DNA of 34,027 nt from Henriciella sp. (GCA_002733705.1 NVWP01000047.1:1-34027), one strand, 5' to 3'; positions 23,775-32,522 are shown, counted from the first letter of the stretch. The notes: a model not told the origin generated them from the letters alone. Numbers and translations are program-made.

Positions 23775-25760
23775 CTAGTTGCTCTGGGTGCCTGCAAAGG
23801 CGTTTCCGACATCGCGGTAGAAGGCAATGCGCTGGCGCGTCTGCGGCGACAGGGTCACGAGTGAACCGGCCCCGGCAAGGGCTTCCGGCTCAAGGTTCTC
23901 ATGCGCGATCACCATCATGTCATGCCATAGCGTTGCGGGAAGCCCGCCGCCGGTCACCCGCGCCATGGGCGTGTCGTCATCATTGCCGACCCAGACGCCG
24001 CCGACACGAAGCGCCGAAAAGCCCACAAACCAGGCATCGCGTGACTCCTGGCTGGTGCCTGTCTTGCCGGCCACCTGCCAGCCCTCAAGACGCGCGCGCC
24101 GGCCTGTCCCATCTGCGATTACACGCTCCATCATGGCGACCATGGTCTCCGCGTCGCGCTGGGGATAGACGCGCGAAGGATCGTAGCTTGGGCGTTCATA
24201 AAGAACGTCGCCGCGCGAATTTGAAATCCTGTCGACGATATAGGGATCAAGCCGCGTTCCCCCCGTCATGAAGACGCCATAGGCGCGTACAAGATCGAGA
24301 AGGCTGAGCCCCTGGCTGCCAAGGGCAATCGACGGGAAGGGATCGAAATCGCCGCTTACGCCGAAGGACTTGATGAGCGAGATGATATTCTCCTCACCCA
24401 CTTCCTGACCGAGCTGCGCAGCGATCGTATTGATCGAATCCTGAAGCGCCTCAGTCAGCGTCATCGGGCCGGAATAGACGCGGGAATAGTTCTGCGGTGA
24501 CCATCCATCGATGGTGACCGGCTGATCACGGCGGACGTCATACGGGGTGAGGCCCTGACGGATGGCTGTCGCATAGACAAAAGGCTTGAAGGCAGAGCCT
24601 GGCTGGCGGCGCGCCTGGGTGGCGCGGTTAAACTGGTTCTCGGTATAGTCGACGCCCCCATACATGGCGAGGATGCGCCCGCGTGGGTCCATGAGAATGC
24701 CGGCCGCCTGTGTGGCATCCTGCGCGGCGCCTTCTTCCTTCATGCGCTTGGTGAAAGCGGCATCGACGCGTTGCTGAACGTCCGCATCGATGGTCAGCGT
24801 GACAACGAGATCCCCGGGCAGGCTGGGCAGGATTTCGTTGACGCGTTCGGTCGCGGCGTCCAGCGCGTAACCAAATTGCGGATCGCGCGCAGGTGGTTCG
24901 GCAAGCTCGACTTCCTCTGCAGCGGCGGCGGCCGCCTGGCGCTGCGAGATGAAGCCAGCATTCACCATTTCACGCAGCACATAGGCCTGACGCTGTTTTG
25001 CGTCATCGAGATTATTGGTCAGCGCCAGACGTGAGGGCGCCTGGGGCAGGGTCGCCAGAAGCGAGGCCTCGCCGACCGTGAGCTCTTCGGGTGGCTTGCC
25101 GAAATAGAAGCGGGAGGCCGCGCCAAGACCGTAGAAACCTGCACCGAAATAGATCCGGTTGAGATAAAGCTCGAGAATCTCATCCTTGGAGAGGCGCTCT
25201 TCCAGCTGCCGGGCGAGGCGAACTTCCTGGGCCTTGCGGCGCAGGGTCTGTTCAGGCGTCAGGACAAGGTTCTTGATGAGCTGCTGTGTGATGGTGGAGG
25301 CGCCGGAGACTGTCTCGCCAGACGTGAAGTTTGCCCAGGCTGCCCGGATAATGGCCTGCGTATCGGCGCCGTCATGCTCATAGAAGCGCTTGTCCTCTGC
25401 GGCGATGAAGGCCTGTGCGACATGCGGCGGCAGTTCCTCAACCCGTACCGCGCGGCCATAGCGCGGGCCCCGGATCGCAATCGTGTCGCCGTCACGGTCA
25501 ACAAATTCAATCGCCTGCTCGCGGCCCTTGGCCCAGAGCTGTTCGGTCGTCGGCAGGCCTGGCATGCCGCGATAGAGGCTCTGCACATAAAGCCAGACCG
25601 CAATTGCCGCGATAAGGGCGAGCCCGCCGACAATGACAAGGCTCCATAACAGGATGGGGCGGCCCTTCAGAAAGCCGCGCGAGGCGCGCTTAGGGCGCCG
25701 GTTGCCGCCATGGGTTGGCGGGCGGTCTTCAGGTGATCCGAAAGACGTCTTGCCTGCCAA
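23775..25760 (-). CDS. PBP1A-type bifunctional peptidoglycan synthase
   Basis: This 661-residue class A penicillin-binding protein polymerises and crosslinks peptidoglycan in the periplasm. A basic cytoplasmic tail precedes one membrane helix (about 35-60). The GT51 domain shows catalytic Glu122 in AAEDKRFYEHDG and GASTITQQLIKN (about 153-164). The transpeptidase domain has the nucleophile Ser389 in QPGSAFKP, the SIN triad at 442-444 and KTGT at 566-569. At 661 residues it is shorter than E. coli PBP1A and lacks its large inserted OB region, as is usual for many alphaproteobacterial members. The start is TTG 25760, with AGGAG ten bases upstream and no in-frame ATG nearby. The stop abuts that of the GltS-like gene. 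Confidence 0.95.
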   Translation of the reverse strand: MAGKTSFGSPEDRPPTHGGNRRPKRASRGFLKGRPILLWSLVIVGGLALIAAIAVWLYVQSLYRGMPGLPTTEQLWAKGREQAIEFVDRDGDTIAIRGPRYGRAVRVEELPPHVAQAFIAAEDKRFYEHDGADTQAIIRAAWANFTSGETVSGASTITQQLIKNLVLTPEQTLRRKAQEVRLARQLEERLSKDEILELYLNRIYFGAGFYGLGAASRFYFGKPPEELTVGEASLLATLPQAPSRLALTNNLDDAKQRQAYVLREMVNAGFISQRQAAAAAAEEVELAEPPARDPQFGYALDAATERVNEILPSLPGDLVVTLTIDADVQQRVDAAFTKRMKEEGAAQDATQAAGILMDPRGRILAMYGGVDYTENQFNRATQARRQPGSAFKPFVYATAIRQGLTPYDVRRDQPVTIDGWSPQNYSRVYSGPMTLTEALQDSINTIAAQLGQEVGEENIISLIKSFGVSGDFDPFPSIALGSQGLSLLDLVRAYGVFMTGGTRLDPYIVDRISNSRGDVLYERPSYDPSRVYPQRDAETMVAMMERVIADGTGRRARLEGWQVAGKTGTSQESRDAWFVGFSALRVGGVWVGNDDDTPMARVTGGGLPATLWHDMMVIAHENLEPEALAGAGSLVTLSPQTRQRIAFYRDVGNAFAGTQSN

Positions 25761-25876
25761 TGCGGTCTCTCTCCTGGGCTGGGTGTCGCGGTGCGTCGCG
25801 CATCATGCGTGTAATTGCGGCAGGGTGAAGGCTCTATGAATAAGCTGAATGCGCACAGCCTGAAGGCGTTGCAAAA

Positions 25877-26413
25877 TCAGCGCAGCGGCGCCGGGCAGTC
25901 GGCCCCGTCGGGACGCCTGCGCCCCGGGGCCGCGCGCCGGGCCAGAATGCCGGACAGCTGAAGCCGGGCCTCGATCATCTCGATCGTGTGCCGGCTGTCG
26001 ACACAGCTGATCGGTTCGCCCGTATCGGCGGCGATCAGGACCGCCATGCCCGTATAGCCGCCATACCAGTCCCAGATATATTCGGCATGGTGCATGCGCA
26101 GAAGGGCCTTTGAGGCATCAATGGTGGCCTGGCGGCTCTCATCGCCCGATCTCAGATGCGTCAGATCTATCGTGACCAGTTCCACATCCTCATTCGTCAC
26201 GCTTTCCAGGGCGCGGCTGAGCTTTGGTTCGAAGACGCGGCAGGAGACGCACCAGTCCGCCGTGAGATTGACCAGCTTGACCGGCGGCTGGGCGGAAGCT
26301 GGCCAGACCGGCACCAAAAGCAACGCAATCGCGAAATGGAGTGGACTGGCAGTTTGTATCCCGCGCCGCAGCTGTCTATGAACGGCACGTAACAAAACAG
26401 ACAAGGGCGACAT
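25877..26413 (-). CDS. Exported thioredoxin-fold protein
   Basis: This 178-residue protein has a signal-like start: a basic region (HRQLRRG), the hydrophobic LHFAIALLLVPVW (about 25-37) and a likely cleavage after PASA (about 38-41). The thioredoxin motif ADWCVSCRVFEPKL (Cys55 and Cys58) follows. The tail after about residue 160 is rich in Arg and Pro and ends in CPAPLR. The protein resembles periplasmic DsbD-C-like or thioredoxin-like domains and may handle disulfides. ATG 26413 lacks a ribosome binding site; TTG 26395 is an in-frame alternative. If ATG is right, its start codon overlaps that of the divergent symporter gene. The function beyond the fold is uncertain. Confidence 0.75.
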   Translation of the reverse strand: MSPLSVLLRAVHRQLRRGIQTASPLHFAIALLLVPVWPASAQPPVKLVNLTADWCVSCRVFEPKLSRALESVTNEDVELVTIDLTHLRSGDESRQATIDASKALLRMHHAEYIWDWYGGYTGMAVLIAADTGEPISCVDSRHTIEMIEARLQLSGILARRAAPGRRRPDGADCPAPLR

Positions 26414-27860
26414 GCTGGATTTTCTCAACGACATTATCGGCGGCAAGCTACTTATTGCCATTCTCATTCCACTTGGACTTGTCTTCACAATCTGGTCCAG
26501 GGGTGTCCAGTTCAGACTGTTCGGGTCGATGTTCTCCGTGCTTGGACAAGGGTTCCAGCACGAAACGGATCAGCCGTCATCTTTCCAGGCCCTTGCCCTG
26601 TCTGTGGCAGGCCGGGTCGGCGGCGGCAATATCGCCGGTGTAGCTGCGGCGTTGGCGCTCGGCGGTGCCGGGTCGATCTTCTGGATGTGGGTCGTGGGGC
26701 TTGTCGGCATGGCGACCAGCTATTTCGAATGTACGCTCGCGCAGGTCTACAAGCAGAAAGAGCCAAATGGCGACTTTCGCGGTGGGCCCGCCTATTACAT
26801 CAAGCACGGTCTGGGCAAGAAACTCGGCAAGGGTGCGCCGGTCCTCGGTTTCGTCTATTCGCTCCTGCTCCTCATCACCTTCGGCTTTGCCTTCATCTGT
26901 TTCCAGAGCTTCGCGACAACCAGTTCGATCGATTCGGCCTTTGGGGCCCCGCGCATGTGGTCGGGCATCGCGCTTGCCATTCTGGTCAGCTTCGTGATCT
27001 TCGGCGGTGTGCGCCGTATTGCGAGCGTGGCAGAGATCATCGTTCCGATCATGGCAATTTTCTATGCCCTCCTTGGCGTCTATGTGCTGGTCACCCACCT
27101 GCCGCAGATCCCCGAAGCGCTCTCCACCATCGTCACCAGCGCCTTCGGCCTGAACGAAGCCTTCGCAGGCGGTATTGGCGGAGCGATCATGATGGGCGTC
27201 AACCGGGGGCTTTTCTCCAATGAGGCGGGCCTTGGCTCTGCGCCCAACGTTGCGGCTGCCGCTTATGTGGAACACCCGGCCCAGCAGGGCATGGTGCAAT
27301 CGCTTTCGGTTTTCATCGATACGATCATCATGTGCACGGTGACCGCGCTCATCATCATCCTGTCCGCGCAGAGCTATATCGGTGTCGATGATGCCACCCA
27401 GGGTGTGCTGACCCAGCTCGCCCTGGCCGATCATGTCGGCAACTGGGCAGAGTATTTCATCGCTTTTGCGCTCTTCCTCTTCGCCTTCTCCTCGATCATG
27501 TATTCCTACTATCTCGGTGAGAATGCGGTCGACTATTACATCCCCGACAACAAGTTCTCGATCCTGATCTACCGGCTCATCGTGATCGGTTTCGTTCTGT
27601 TTGGGGCCACGGTTGAGCTGTCCGATGTGCTGAGCTTCAGTGATCTGACAATGGGTCTGCTCGCGCTCGTGAACCTTCTGGCCGTGGCGCTTCTGTTCCC
27701 GATCGGCCTCCGGGTCATGCGGGATTTCGACGACCAGCGGAAAGCCGGCGTGAAAGTCCCGGTCTTCGATGTCGACAGGTTCTCCGACCTTGAGATCAGC
27801 CGCGAAGCCTGGACGCTGAATGAGCGCCCGGATAGCCAGACGGAGACGCAGAAAACCTAA
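26412..27860 (+). CDS. AGCS-family alanine/glycine:cation symporter
   Basis: This 482-residue inner-membrane transporter imports alanine or glycine with sodium or protons. It starts with the family pattern MLDFLNDIIGGKLLIAILIPLG, then VQFRLFGSMFSVL. It contains the diagnostic VAGRVGGGNIAGVAAALALGG segment (about residues 62-82), FRGGPAYYIKHGLG (about 122-135) and MMGVNRGLFSNEAGLGSAP (about 261-279), a hallmark of the AGCS family. About ten hydrophobic helices can be seen, and the C-terminus is charged and cytoplasmic. ATG 26412 has a weak AAGGG four to five bases upstream and overlaps the divergent thioredoxin-like start codon. A strong terminator follows. Confidence 0.95.
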   Translation: MLDFLNDIIGGKLLIAILIPLGLVFTIWSRGVQFRLFGSMFSVLGQGFQHETDQPSSFQALALSVAGRVGGGNIAGVAAALALGGAGSIFWMWVVGLVGMATSYFECTLAQVYKQKEPNGDFRGGPAYYIKHGLGKKLGKGAPVLGFVYSLLLLITFGFAFICFQSFATTSSIDSAFGAPRMWSGIALAILVSFVIFGGVRRIASVAEIIVPIMAIFYALLGVYVLVTHLPQIPEALSTIVTSAFGLNEAFAGGIGGAIMMGVNRGLFSNEAGLGSAPNVAAAAYVEHPAQQGMVQSLSVFIDTIIMCTVTALIIILSAQSYIGVDDATQGVLTQLALADHVGNWAEYFIAFALFLFAFSSIMYSYYLGENAVDYYIPDNKFSILIYRLIVIGFVLFGATVELSDVLSFSDLTMGLLALVNLLAVALLFPIGLRVMRDFDDQRKAGVKVPVFDVDRFSDLEISREAWTLNERPDSQTETQKT

Positions 27861-27886
27861 GCCGCCTTTCGCGCCGCAGCCAAAAG

Positions 27887-27917
27887 AAAAGCCCTCATCG
27901 ATGGATGAGGGCTTTTT
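27887..27917. terminator. Intrinsic terminator between AGCS symporter and purB
   Basis: AAAAGCCCTCATC (27887-27899) pairs perfectly with its complement at 27904-27916 over a GATG loop. TTTTT at 27913-27917 follows on the plus strand, and a run of A precedes it, so it can also end the convergent purB transcript. Confidence 0.93.
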
Positions 27918-27940
27918 GCTTTGGAGCACCTGTCAGATGT

Positions 27941-29233
27941 CTAGCCGAAGACGCGATCGAAAATGAGGTCGACCCGCTTGAAGTGGTAGTCGAGGTCGAA
28001 AAGCGATTCCAGCTGCTCATCGGTCAGCTTGCCGGTCACTTCGCTGTCGGCCTTCAGATGATCGAGGAAAGCGCCTTCGCCTGCCCACGTCTTCATCGCA
28101 TTGCGCTGGACGAGGCGATAGGAATCCTCACGGCTGACACCGGCCTCGACGAGCGCCAGAAGCACGCGCTGTGAGTTATGTAGCCCGCCCATACGCTCCA
28201 TGTTTAGCATCATCCGGTCAGGATAGATGAGCAGATTCTCAACCACGCCCGCCAGGCGGTGCAGGGCGAAATCCATATGGATGGTCGCATCCGGGCCGAT
28301 GCCGCGCTCGACCGAAGAGTGGGAGATGTCGCGCTCATGCCAGAGGGCGACATTCTCGAGGGCCGGGGTCACAGCCGAGCGGATGAGACGCGCAAGGCCG
28401 GTCAGGTTTTCCGTCAGCACCGGGTTGCGCTTGTGCGGCATGGCGGAGCTGCCCTTCTGGCCCTTGGAGAAGAACTCCTCGGCTTCCAGAACTTCGGTGC
28501 GCTGGAGGTGCCGGATCTCTGTCGCGAGACGCTCCACCGAAGAGGCGATCACGCCGAGGGTGGCAAAGAACATGGCATGGCGGTCACGCGGAATGACCTG
28601 CGTCGAGACAGGTTCTGCTTCCATGCCGAGCTTGTCGGCAACATATTCCTCCACACGCGGATCGATATTGGCAAATGTGCCGACAGCGCCAGAGATGGCG
28701 CAGGTTGCGACCTCCTTGCGGGCCGCCACGAGGCGTTCACGTCCACGCGCGAATTCGGCGTAGAAAGTGGCGAGCGTCACACCAAACGTCGTCGGTTCGG
28801 CGTGGATGCCGTGGCTGCGGCCGATTTTTGGCGTGTATTTGTGTTCTTCGGCGCGCTTCTCCAGCGCCGCCAGAACGCGGTCCATGCCGACAAGCAGGAG
28901 GTCTGCGGCGCGCACCAGCTGCACATTGAGGCAGGTGTCGAGAACGTCGGAGGAGGTCATGCCCTTGTGCAGGAAGCGGGCGGGCTCTCCGACATGTTCG
29001 GCCACATTGGTGAGGAAGGCGATGACGTCATGCTTCACCTCAGCCTCGATCTCATCGATACGGGCAACCTCGAAACTGGCCTTCTCACGAACGGCTCTGG
29101 AGGTGCCTTCCGGAATCTGACCGAGGCTCTCCATCGCTTCGGCCGCCAGCGTTTCGATTTCCAGCCAGATGCCGTACTTGCTTTCCGGCGACCAGATGGC
29201 TGTCATCTCAGGGCGGGCATAGCGTTCAATCAT
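27941..29233 (-). CDS. purB: Adenylosuccinate lyase
   Basis: This cytoplasmic enzyme of purine synthesis cleaves SAICAR to AICAR and adenylosuccinate to AMP, releasing fumarate. The 430-residue length fits the family. It shows the N-terminal IERYARPEMTAIWSPESKY, then HKGMTSSDVLDT (89-100), the catalytic-acid region GRSHGIHAEPTT (His141), and the signature loop KGSSAMPHKRN (260-270) with the catalytic Ser. LWHERDISHSSVERGIGPDA lies further on. It belongs to the fumarase/aspartase superfamily. ATG 29233 is well placed at the family N-terminus. It is bounded downstream by the intrinsic terminator. No other pur gene is adjacent in the window. Confidence 0.96.
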   Translation of the reverse strand: MIERYARPEMTAIWSPESKYGIWLEIETLAAEAMESLGQIPEGTSRAVREKASFEVARIDEIEAEVKHDVIAFLTNVAEHVGEPARFLHKGMTSSDVLDTCLNVQLVRAADLLLVGMDRVLAALEKRAEEHKYTPKIGRSHGIHAEPTTFGVTLATFYAEFARGRERLVAARKEVATCAISGAVGTFANIDPRVEEYVADKLGMEAEPVSTQVIPRDRHAMFFATLGVIASSVERLATEIRHLQRTEVLEAEEFFSKGQKGSSAMPHKRNPVLTENLTGLARLIRSAVTPALENVALWHERDISHSSVERGIGPDATIHMDFALHRLAGVVENLLIYPDRMMLNMERMGGLHNSQRVLLALVEAGVSREDSYRLVQRNAMKTWAGEGAFLDHLKADSEVTGKLTDEQLESLFDLDYHFKRVDLIFDRVFG

Positions 29234-29293
29234 TTCGGGCCTCTTCGCGTGTTATGGCGCGGGTTCTACGCGCGCGGGCGAGAGTCGCAAGCC

Positions 29294-29692
29294 CTACGCT
29301 GCTGGGTCCGCGGGTTCATCGTCTACCTCTGGCCGGTTTTCCGCCCATGTCAGGAGCGCATCGAGCGCTGGGCAAAGCGACTGCCCCCAATCGGTCAGCC
29401 CGTATTCCACCTTGGGCGGTACCTGATGGTGAACGATCCGGCGCAGGATGCCATCAGCCTCCATTTGTCGGAGTTGCTGGATCAGCATCTTCTGGGAAAT
29501 CGCCGGAATGGCGCGCTCGAGTTCAGAAAAGCGAAGGAGCCGGCCGCCAAACAGGTGGAACAGTATTATAAGTTTCCACTTGCCCTCCAGCATTCGAATA
29601 ATTTCTTCGACGCCGGCTGCTGCCGTTTCTTCAGTGTATTCGCGTTTCTTACCTGGAGGTAAGTACCCTACTTTTTTGTCTGTACTTGTCAT
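29294..29692 (-). CDS. HxlR-family transcriptional regulator
   Basis: This winged-helix regulator shows the HxlR core: EEIIRMLEGKWKLIILFHLF, LRFSELERAIPAISQKMLIQQLRQMEADGILRR, then VPPKVEYGLTDWGQSLCPALDALLTWA. The usual N-terminal Cys before the core is missing, so direct thiol sensing as in YodB or HypR is unlikely. ATG 29692 gives 132 residues; GTG 29722 would add ten. It is divergent from an NTF2-like/SDR pair, the usual set-up for an HxlR protein controlling a neighbouring oxidoreductase. Two inverted repeats lie within its first codons (29649-29664 and 29661-29687) and may be its own operator. Confidence 0.9.
   Translation of the reverse strand: MTSTDKKVGYLPPGKKREYTEETAAAGVEEIIRMLEGKWKLIILFHLFGGRLLRFSELERAIPAISQKMLIQQLRQMEADGILRRIVHHQVPPKVEYGLTDWGQSLCPALDALLTWAENRPEVDDEPADPAA
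29649..29687. promoter_or_regulatory. Inverted repeats at the HxlR / NTF2-like divergent promoter
   Basis: CTTACCT-GG-AGGTAAG (29649-29664) is a perfect palindrome with 7-base arms. Overlapping it, AAGTAC (29661-29666) is mirrored by GTACTT (29682-29687), with centres 21 bp apart, two helical turns. This spacing suits a dimeric winged-helix regulator. The sites lie in the 5' end of the HxlR coding region, upstream of the NTF2-like gene. Binding by the HxlR protein is an inference. Confidence 0.5.
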
Positions 29693-29758
29693 CTTTCCGG
29701 CACTGCTCGATCTCTCTTCCACGACAGAATGCCCTGCGGGGCAGAAAGGAGCAATGCG

Positions 29759-30079
29759 ATGACCCTACCTGAAAGCGTGCAGGCCTTCTTTGACCTGCCG
29801 AAACCCGCAAGCAACCGTGACATTGAGGCGATTTTCGTTCCGGACGCACATGTCCGCGATGAGGCCCGGGACCACAAAGGCACCGAGGCGATCACGACCT
29901 GGTGGCGGGAAACAAATGAAGCCACCCCGTTCACTGCCGTTCCAAAATCAACCGGGCACAGCGACGGGCGGCTGGTCGTTCACGCCGAAGTGTCCGGCAG
30001 CTTCCCGGGAAGCCCGGTCATGTTAGGCCATTATTTCAGGCTTCGGGACGGCAAGATCGAGGAGCTCGAAATCAAATGA
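29759..30079 (+). CDS. NTF2-like (SnoaL-type) small protein
   Basis: This 106-residue protein looks like a SnoaL/NTF2-like cone-shaped fold. It has an N-terminal helical part (ESVQAFFDLPKP), IEAIFVPDAHVRDEARDHKGTEAITTWWRET (about 21-51), and a strand-rich C-terminal half ending LGHYFRLRDGKIEELEIK, the typical last hairpin. Such proteins act as isomerases or lyases or simply bind small molecules. ATG 29759 follows an AAAGGAG site at seven bases. The stop overlaps the start of the SDR gene (ATGA), so both are translated together, probably on the same substrate class under HxlR control. The substrate is not known. Confidence 0.86.
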   Translation: MTLPESVQAFFDLPKPASNRDIEAIFVPDAHVRDEARDHKGTEAITTWWRETNEATPFTAVPKSTGHSDGRLVVHAEVSGSFPGSPVMLGHYFRLRDGKIEELEIK

Positions 30080-30861
30080 ATGAGACCTGGCTCAAAATTG
30101 ACGGCCTGAAAGTGCTGGTCACCGGCGGCACCAAGGGAGCGGGGGCAGCGATTGCCAGCCGCTTCGCCTCCGCGGGGGCTGATGTCATTGTGAGTGGCCG
30201 AACCGCGCCGGAGGCGCTGCCTGCGGGAATCGAGTTCGTGCCCGCAGACCTGACGTCAGGCACAGGCCCCTCTCAGTTGGCGACCGTCGCCGAGTACCGC
30301 CTTGGCGGCGTGGATATTCTCGTTAATGTCGTTGGTGGCTCGTCGGCGCCGGGGGGCGGGTTCGCGGCACTGACAGACAGTCTCTGGACTGCAGAACTGA
30401 ACCTGAACCTTATGTCTTCGGTACGTCTCGACCGCGCTGTCTTGCCCGGCATGATCGAACGCGGGTCGGGCGTCATCATCCATGTTACGTCGATCCAGGC
30501 GCGGATGCCTCTGCCGGAATCTACAACGGCATATGCGGCGGCCAAGGCGGCTCTGTCGGCCTATAGCAAATCCCTTTCCAAGGAGGTTGCGCCCCAGGGG
30601 GTGCGCGTGATGCGAGTCGCGCCAGGATGGATTGAGACAGAGGCGGCCACCGCGCTGGCTGGGCGGCTCGCCGAGGCGGCCGGAACGGATGTGGAGGGCG
30701 GCAAGAAGATCATCATGGACAGTCTTGGTGGCATCCCCATCGGGCGCCCCACTTGTCCGGATGAAATTGCAGACCTTGTTGCTTTTCTGGCTTCCCCGAG
30801 GGCGGGAGCTATCACCGGCGCAGAATACGTCATCGATGGCGGAACGATACCGGTCGTCTGA
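30076..30861 (+). CDS. Short-chain dehydrogenase/reductase (SDR)
   Basis: This 261-residue classical SDR has the cofactor motif TGGTKGAG (16-23), the NxxG-region variant NVVGG (84-88), catalytic Ser139 in HVTSIQ, and Tyr153/Lys157 in AYAAAKAAL. The C-terminus shows APGWIETEAA and the end strand GAEYVIDGGTIPVV. It oxidises or reduces a hydroxyl or carbonyl group with NAD(P). GRT at 41-43 after the second strand hints at NADP preference, but this is not firm. It overlaps the NTF2-like gene by four bases. HxlR, NTF2-like and SDR genes together suggest an inducible response to a reactive carbonyl or quinone, which is inference. Confidence 0.93.
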   Translation: MNETWLKIDGLKVLVTGGTKGAGAAIASRFASAGADVIVSGRTAPEALPAGIEFVPADLTSGTGPSQLATVAEYRLGGVDILVNVVGGSSAPGGGFAALTDSLWTAELNLNLMSSVRLDRAVLPGMIERGSGVIIHVTSIQARMPLPESTTAYAAAKAALSAYSKSLSKEVAPQGVRVMRVAPGWIETEAATALAGRLAEAAGTDVEGGKKIIMDSLGGIPIGRPTCPDEIADLVAFLASPRAGAITGAEYVIDGGTIPVV

Positions 30862-30868
30862 GTCTGTC

Positions 30869-31819
30869 CTAGACTTCCGCAGCCAGCACGCGGGGCAGCT
30901 TGAAGGTGACCGTCTCATTCGCCGTGGTGACGTGTTCGACTTCGATGTCGAAACGCGCCCGGCAGGCGGCGATGAGGCCCTGCACCAGGTCTTCCGGGGC
31001 AGAGGCGCCTGCGGTGAGGCCCAGCGTCGAGACGCCCTCGAACCAGTCCCAGTCCACATTGGAAGCGCTGGCGACGAGCCGGGAGTCCCTGGCGCCGGCG
31101 CGTTTGGCGACTTCGACAAGGCGTTTGGAATTGGATGAGGTCTCGGCCCCGATGACCAGGAAGAGATCACAGCCATCCGCCATCGCCTTGACCGCTTCCT
31201 GGCGGTTGGTCGTGGCGTAGCAGATATCTTCCTTGTGCGGGGTCGCAATGCCGGGGAACCGTTCCTGCAGGATTGAGACAATGCTGGCCGTATCGTCGAC
31301 CGACAGTGTTGTCTGGGTCACGAAGGCGACATTTGCGGCGTCTTTCGGCTCAAACTGCCTTGCATCGTCTTCGGTCTCGATCAGGGCGATGGCGCCTTCA
31401 GGCAGCTGGCCCATCGTGCCGATGACTTCCGGATGGCCGGCATGTCCGATCAGCACGATTTCCTTGCCTGACCTGTGGTGGCGCTCGGCCTCCACATGGA
31501 CCTTGGAGACGAGCGGGCAGGTGGCATCGACATAGACGAGATTGCGCCGCTCGGCTTCGGCCGGAACGGCTTTCGGCACGCCATGCGCGGAGAAGACGAC
31601 AGGCCGGTCCGGCGGGCACTCTTCCAGCTCCTCGACAAATACGGCGCCCAGCGACTCAAGGCGCGAGACGACATGCTGGTTGTGCACGATTTCGTGGCGG
31701 ACATAGACGGGCGCGCCCCATTTGCCGAGGGCTTCCTCGACGATCTGGATGGCGCGATCGACGCCCGCGCAAAAGCCACGCGGGGCGGCGAGCCTGATTT
31801 GCAGTTTCCTGCGGTCCAT
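30869..31819 (-). CDS. ispH: 4-hydroxy-3-methylbut-2-enyl diphosphate reductase
   Basis: IspH is the last enzyme of the MEP pathway; it makes IPP and DMAPP from HMBPP using a [4Fe-4S] cluster. The 316-residue length is normal. Cluster cysteines are at Cys17 ([12 protein letters not shown]), Cys101 ([11 protein letters not shown]) and Cys200 ([12 protein letters not shown]). Substrate-binding histidines are His46 (EIVHNQHVV), His79 (FSAHGVPK) and His129 (GHAGHPEV). The catalytic Glu motif and SSNSKRL follow. ATG 31819 has a perfect AGGAGG five bases upstream. It is divergent from a lipoprotein gene across 116 bases and convergent with the SDR gene, with seven bases between the stops. Confidence 0.97.
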   Translation of the reverse strand: MDRRKLQIRLAAPRGFCAGVDRAIQIVEEALGKWGAPVYVRHEIVHNQHVVSRLESLGAVFVEELEECPPDRPVVFSAHGVPKAVPAEAERRNLVYVDATCPLVSKVHVEAERHHRSGKEIVLIGHAGHPEVIGTMGQLPEGAIALIETEDDARQFEPKDAANVAFVTQTTLSVDDTASIVSILQERFPGIATPHKEDICYATTNRQEAVKAMADGCDLFLVIGAETSSNSKRLVEVAKRAGARDSRLVASASNVDWDWFEGVSTLGLTAGASAPEDLVQGLIAACRARFDIEVEHVTTANETVTFKLPRVLAAEV

Positions 31820-31935
31820 TAAAACCTCCTGCACACGACGCAGATCGGGCGTTGCGCGCTTTGCTGGTGTCCCGTAACACTGCAGCCCTTACATGGACAG
31901 CCTCACCAGCGAGGCCAAGACCACAAGGCATGATT

Positions 31936-32499
31936 ATGCGCGTTATAGCTGTACTTGCTGCCGGACTGATGCTCGCGGCCTGCGGAAGCAACCCCATTTC
32001 CCGGGCTCTGGATTCGCGCCAGAATGCCGGTCCGTGTCCGCCGGCCGCTGCGCTCTATGACGCCTCGCGTATCGTCGAGATGACCGAAGGCGGCACGCGC
32101 TTCAGCGACATTACCTATACGGGTGAGATCACGAACGTGAACGTCATCTGCCGTTATGTCGAGGACCAGCCGGTGCGCGCGGAACTGGAAATCGACTTCG
32201 CGTTCGGCAAGGGCCCGCAGGCCACGTCCAATTCTCACCAGTACCAGTACTGGGTGGCCGTGACGCGCCGCAGCTCCAAGGTTCTCGCCAAGGAGTATTT
32301 CGCGGTGGATGCCGATTTTGGCGGCTCCACTGTCGATGGCAGCCGCGAAGTCCTTCAGGACATCATCATTCCGCGCGCGGATGACACGATTTCCGGGGCC
32401 AATTTCGAGATCGTCGTTGGTTTCCAGCTGACGGATGAGGAGCTTGCCTTCAATCGCGAAGGGCGCCGCTTCCGTCTCGACGCCGCCTCCGGTTCCTGA
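31936..32499 (+). CDS. Hypothetical lipoprotein
   Basis: This 187-residue protein starts with a lipoprotein signal (MRVIAVLAAGLMLAACGSN) with Cys16 as the lipid anchor. The mature part begins with a short Pro-rich stretch and has mixed strands: ALYDASRIVEMTEGGTRFSDITYTGEITNVNVICRYVEDQP (about 41-81), then QYQYWVAVTRRSSKVLAKEYF. It has no transmembrane helix and no known catalytic motif. I do not recognise the family beyond small envelope proteins of the Hyphomonadaceae. ATG 31936 follows AAGG at seven bases; ATG 31930 is too close to that site. It precedes argS by 23 bases and may be co-transcribed with it. Confidence 0.82.
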   Translation: MRVIAVLAAGLMLAACGSNPISRALDSRQNAGPCPPAAALYDASRIVEMTEGGTRFSDITYTGEITNVNVICRYVEDQPVRAELEIDFAFGKGPQATSNSHQYQYWVAVTRRSSKVLAKEYFAVDADFGGSTVDGSREVLQDIIIPRADDTISGANFEIVVGFQLTDEELAFNREGRRFRLDAASGS

Positions 32500-32522
32500 C
32501 ACCACACATTCCGGAAACGGTC

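Noticed and set aside
26577-27929. A 450-codon minus-strand frame over the AGCS symporter
   Set aside because: It is antisense to a clear transporter, has His/Asp-rich shadow composition, and spans the intrinsic terminator.
28259-29662. A 467-codon plus-strand frame over purB and the HxlR gene
   Set aside because: It lies opposite two well-supported genes and has the Arg/Gly/His-rich composition typical of a shadow frame in GC-rich DNA.
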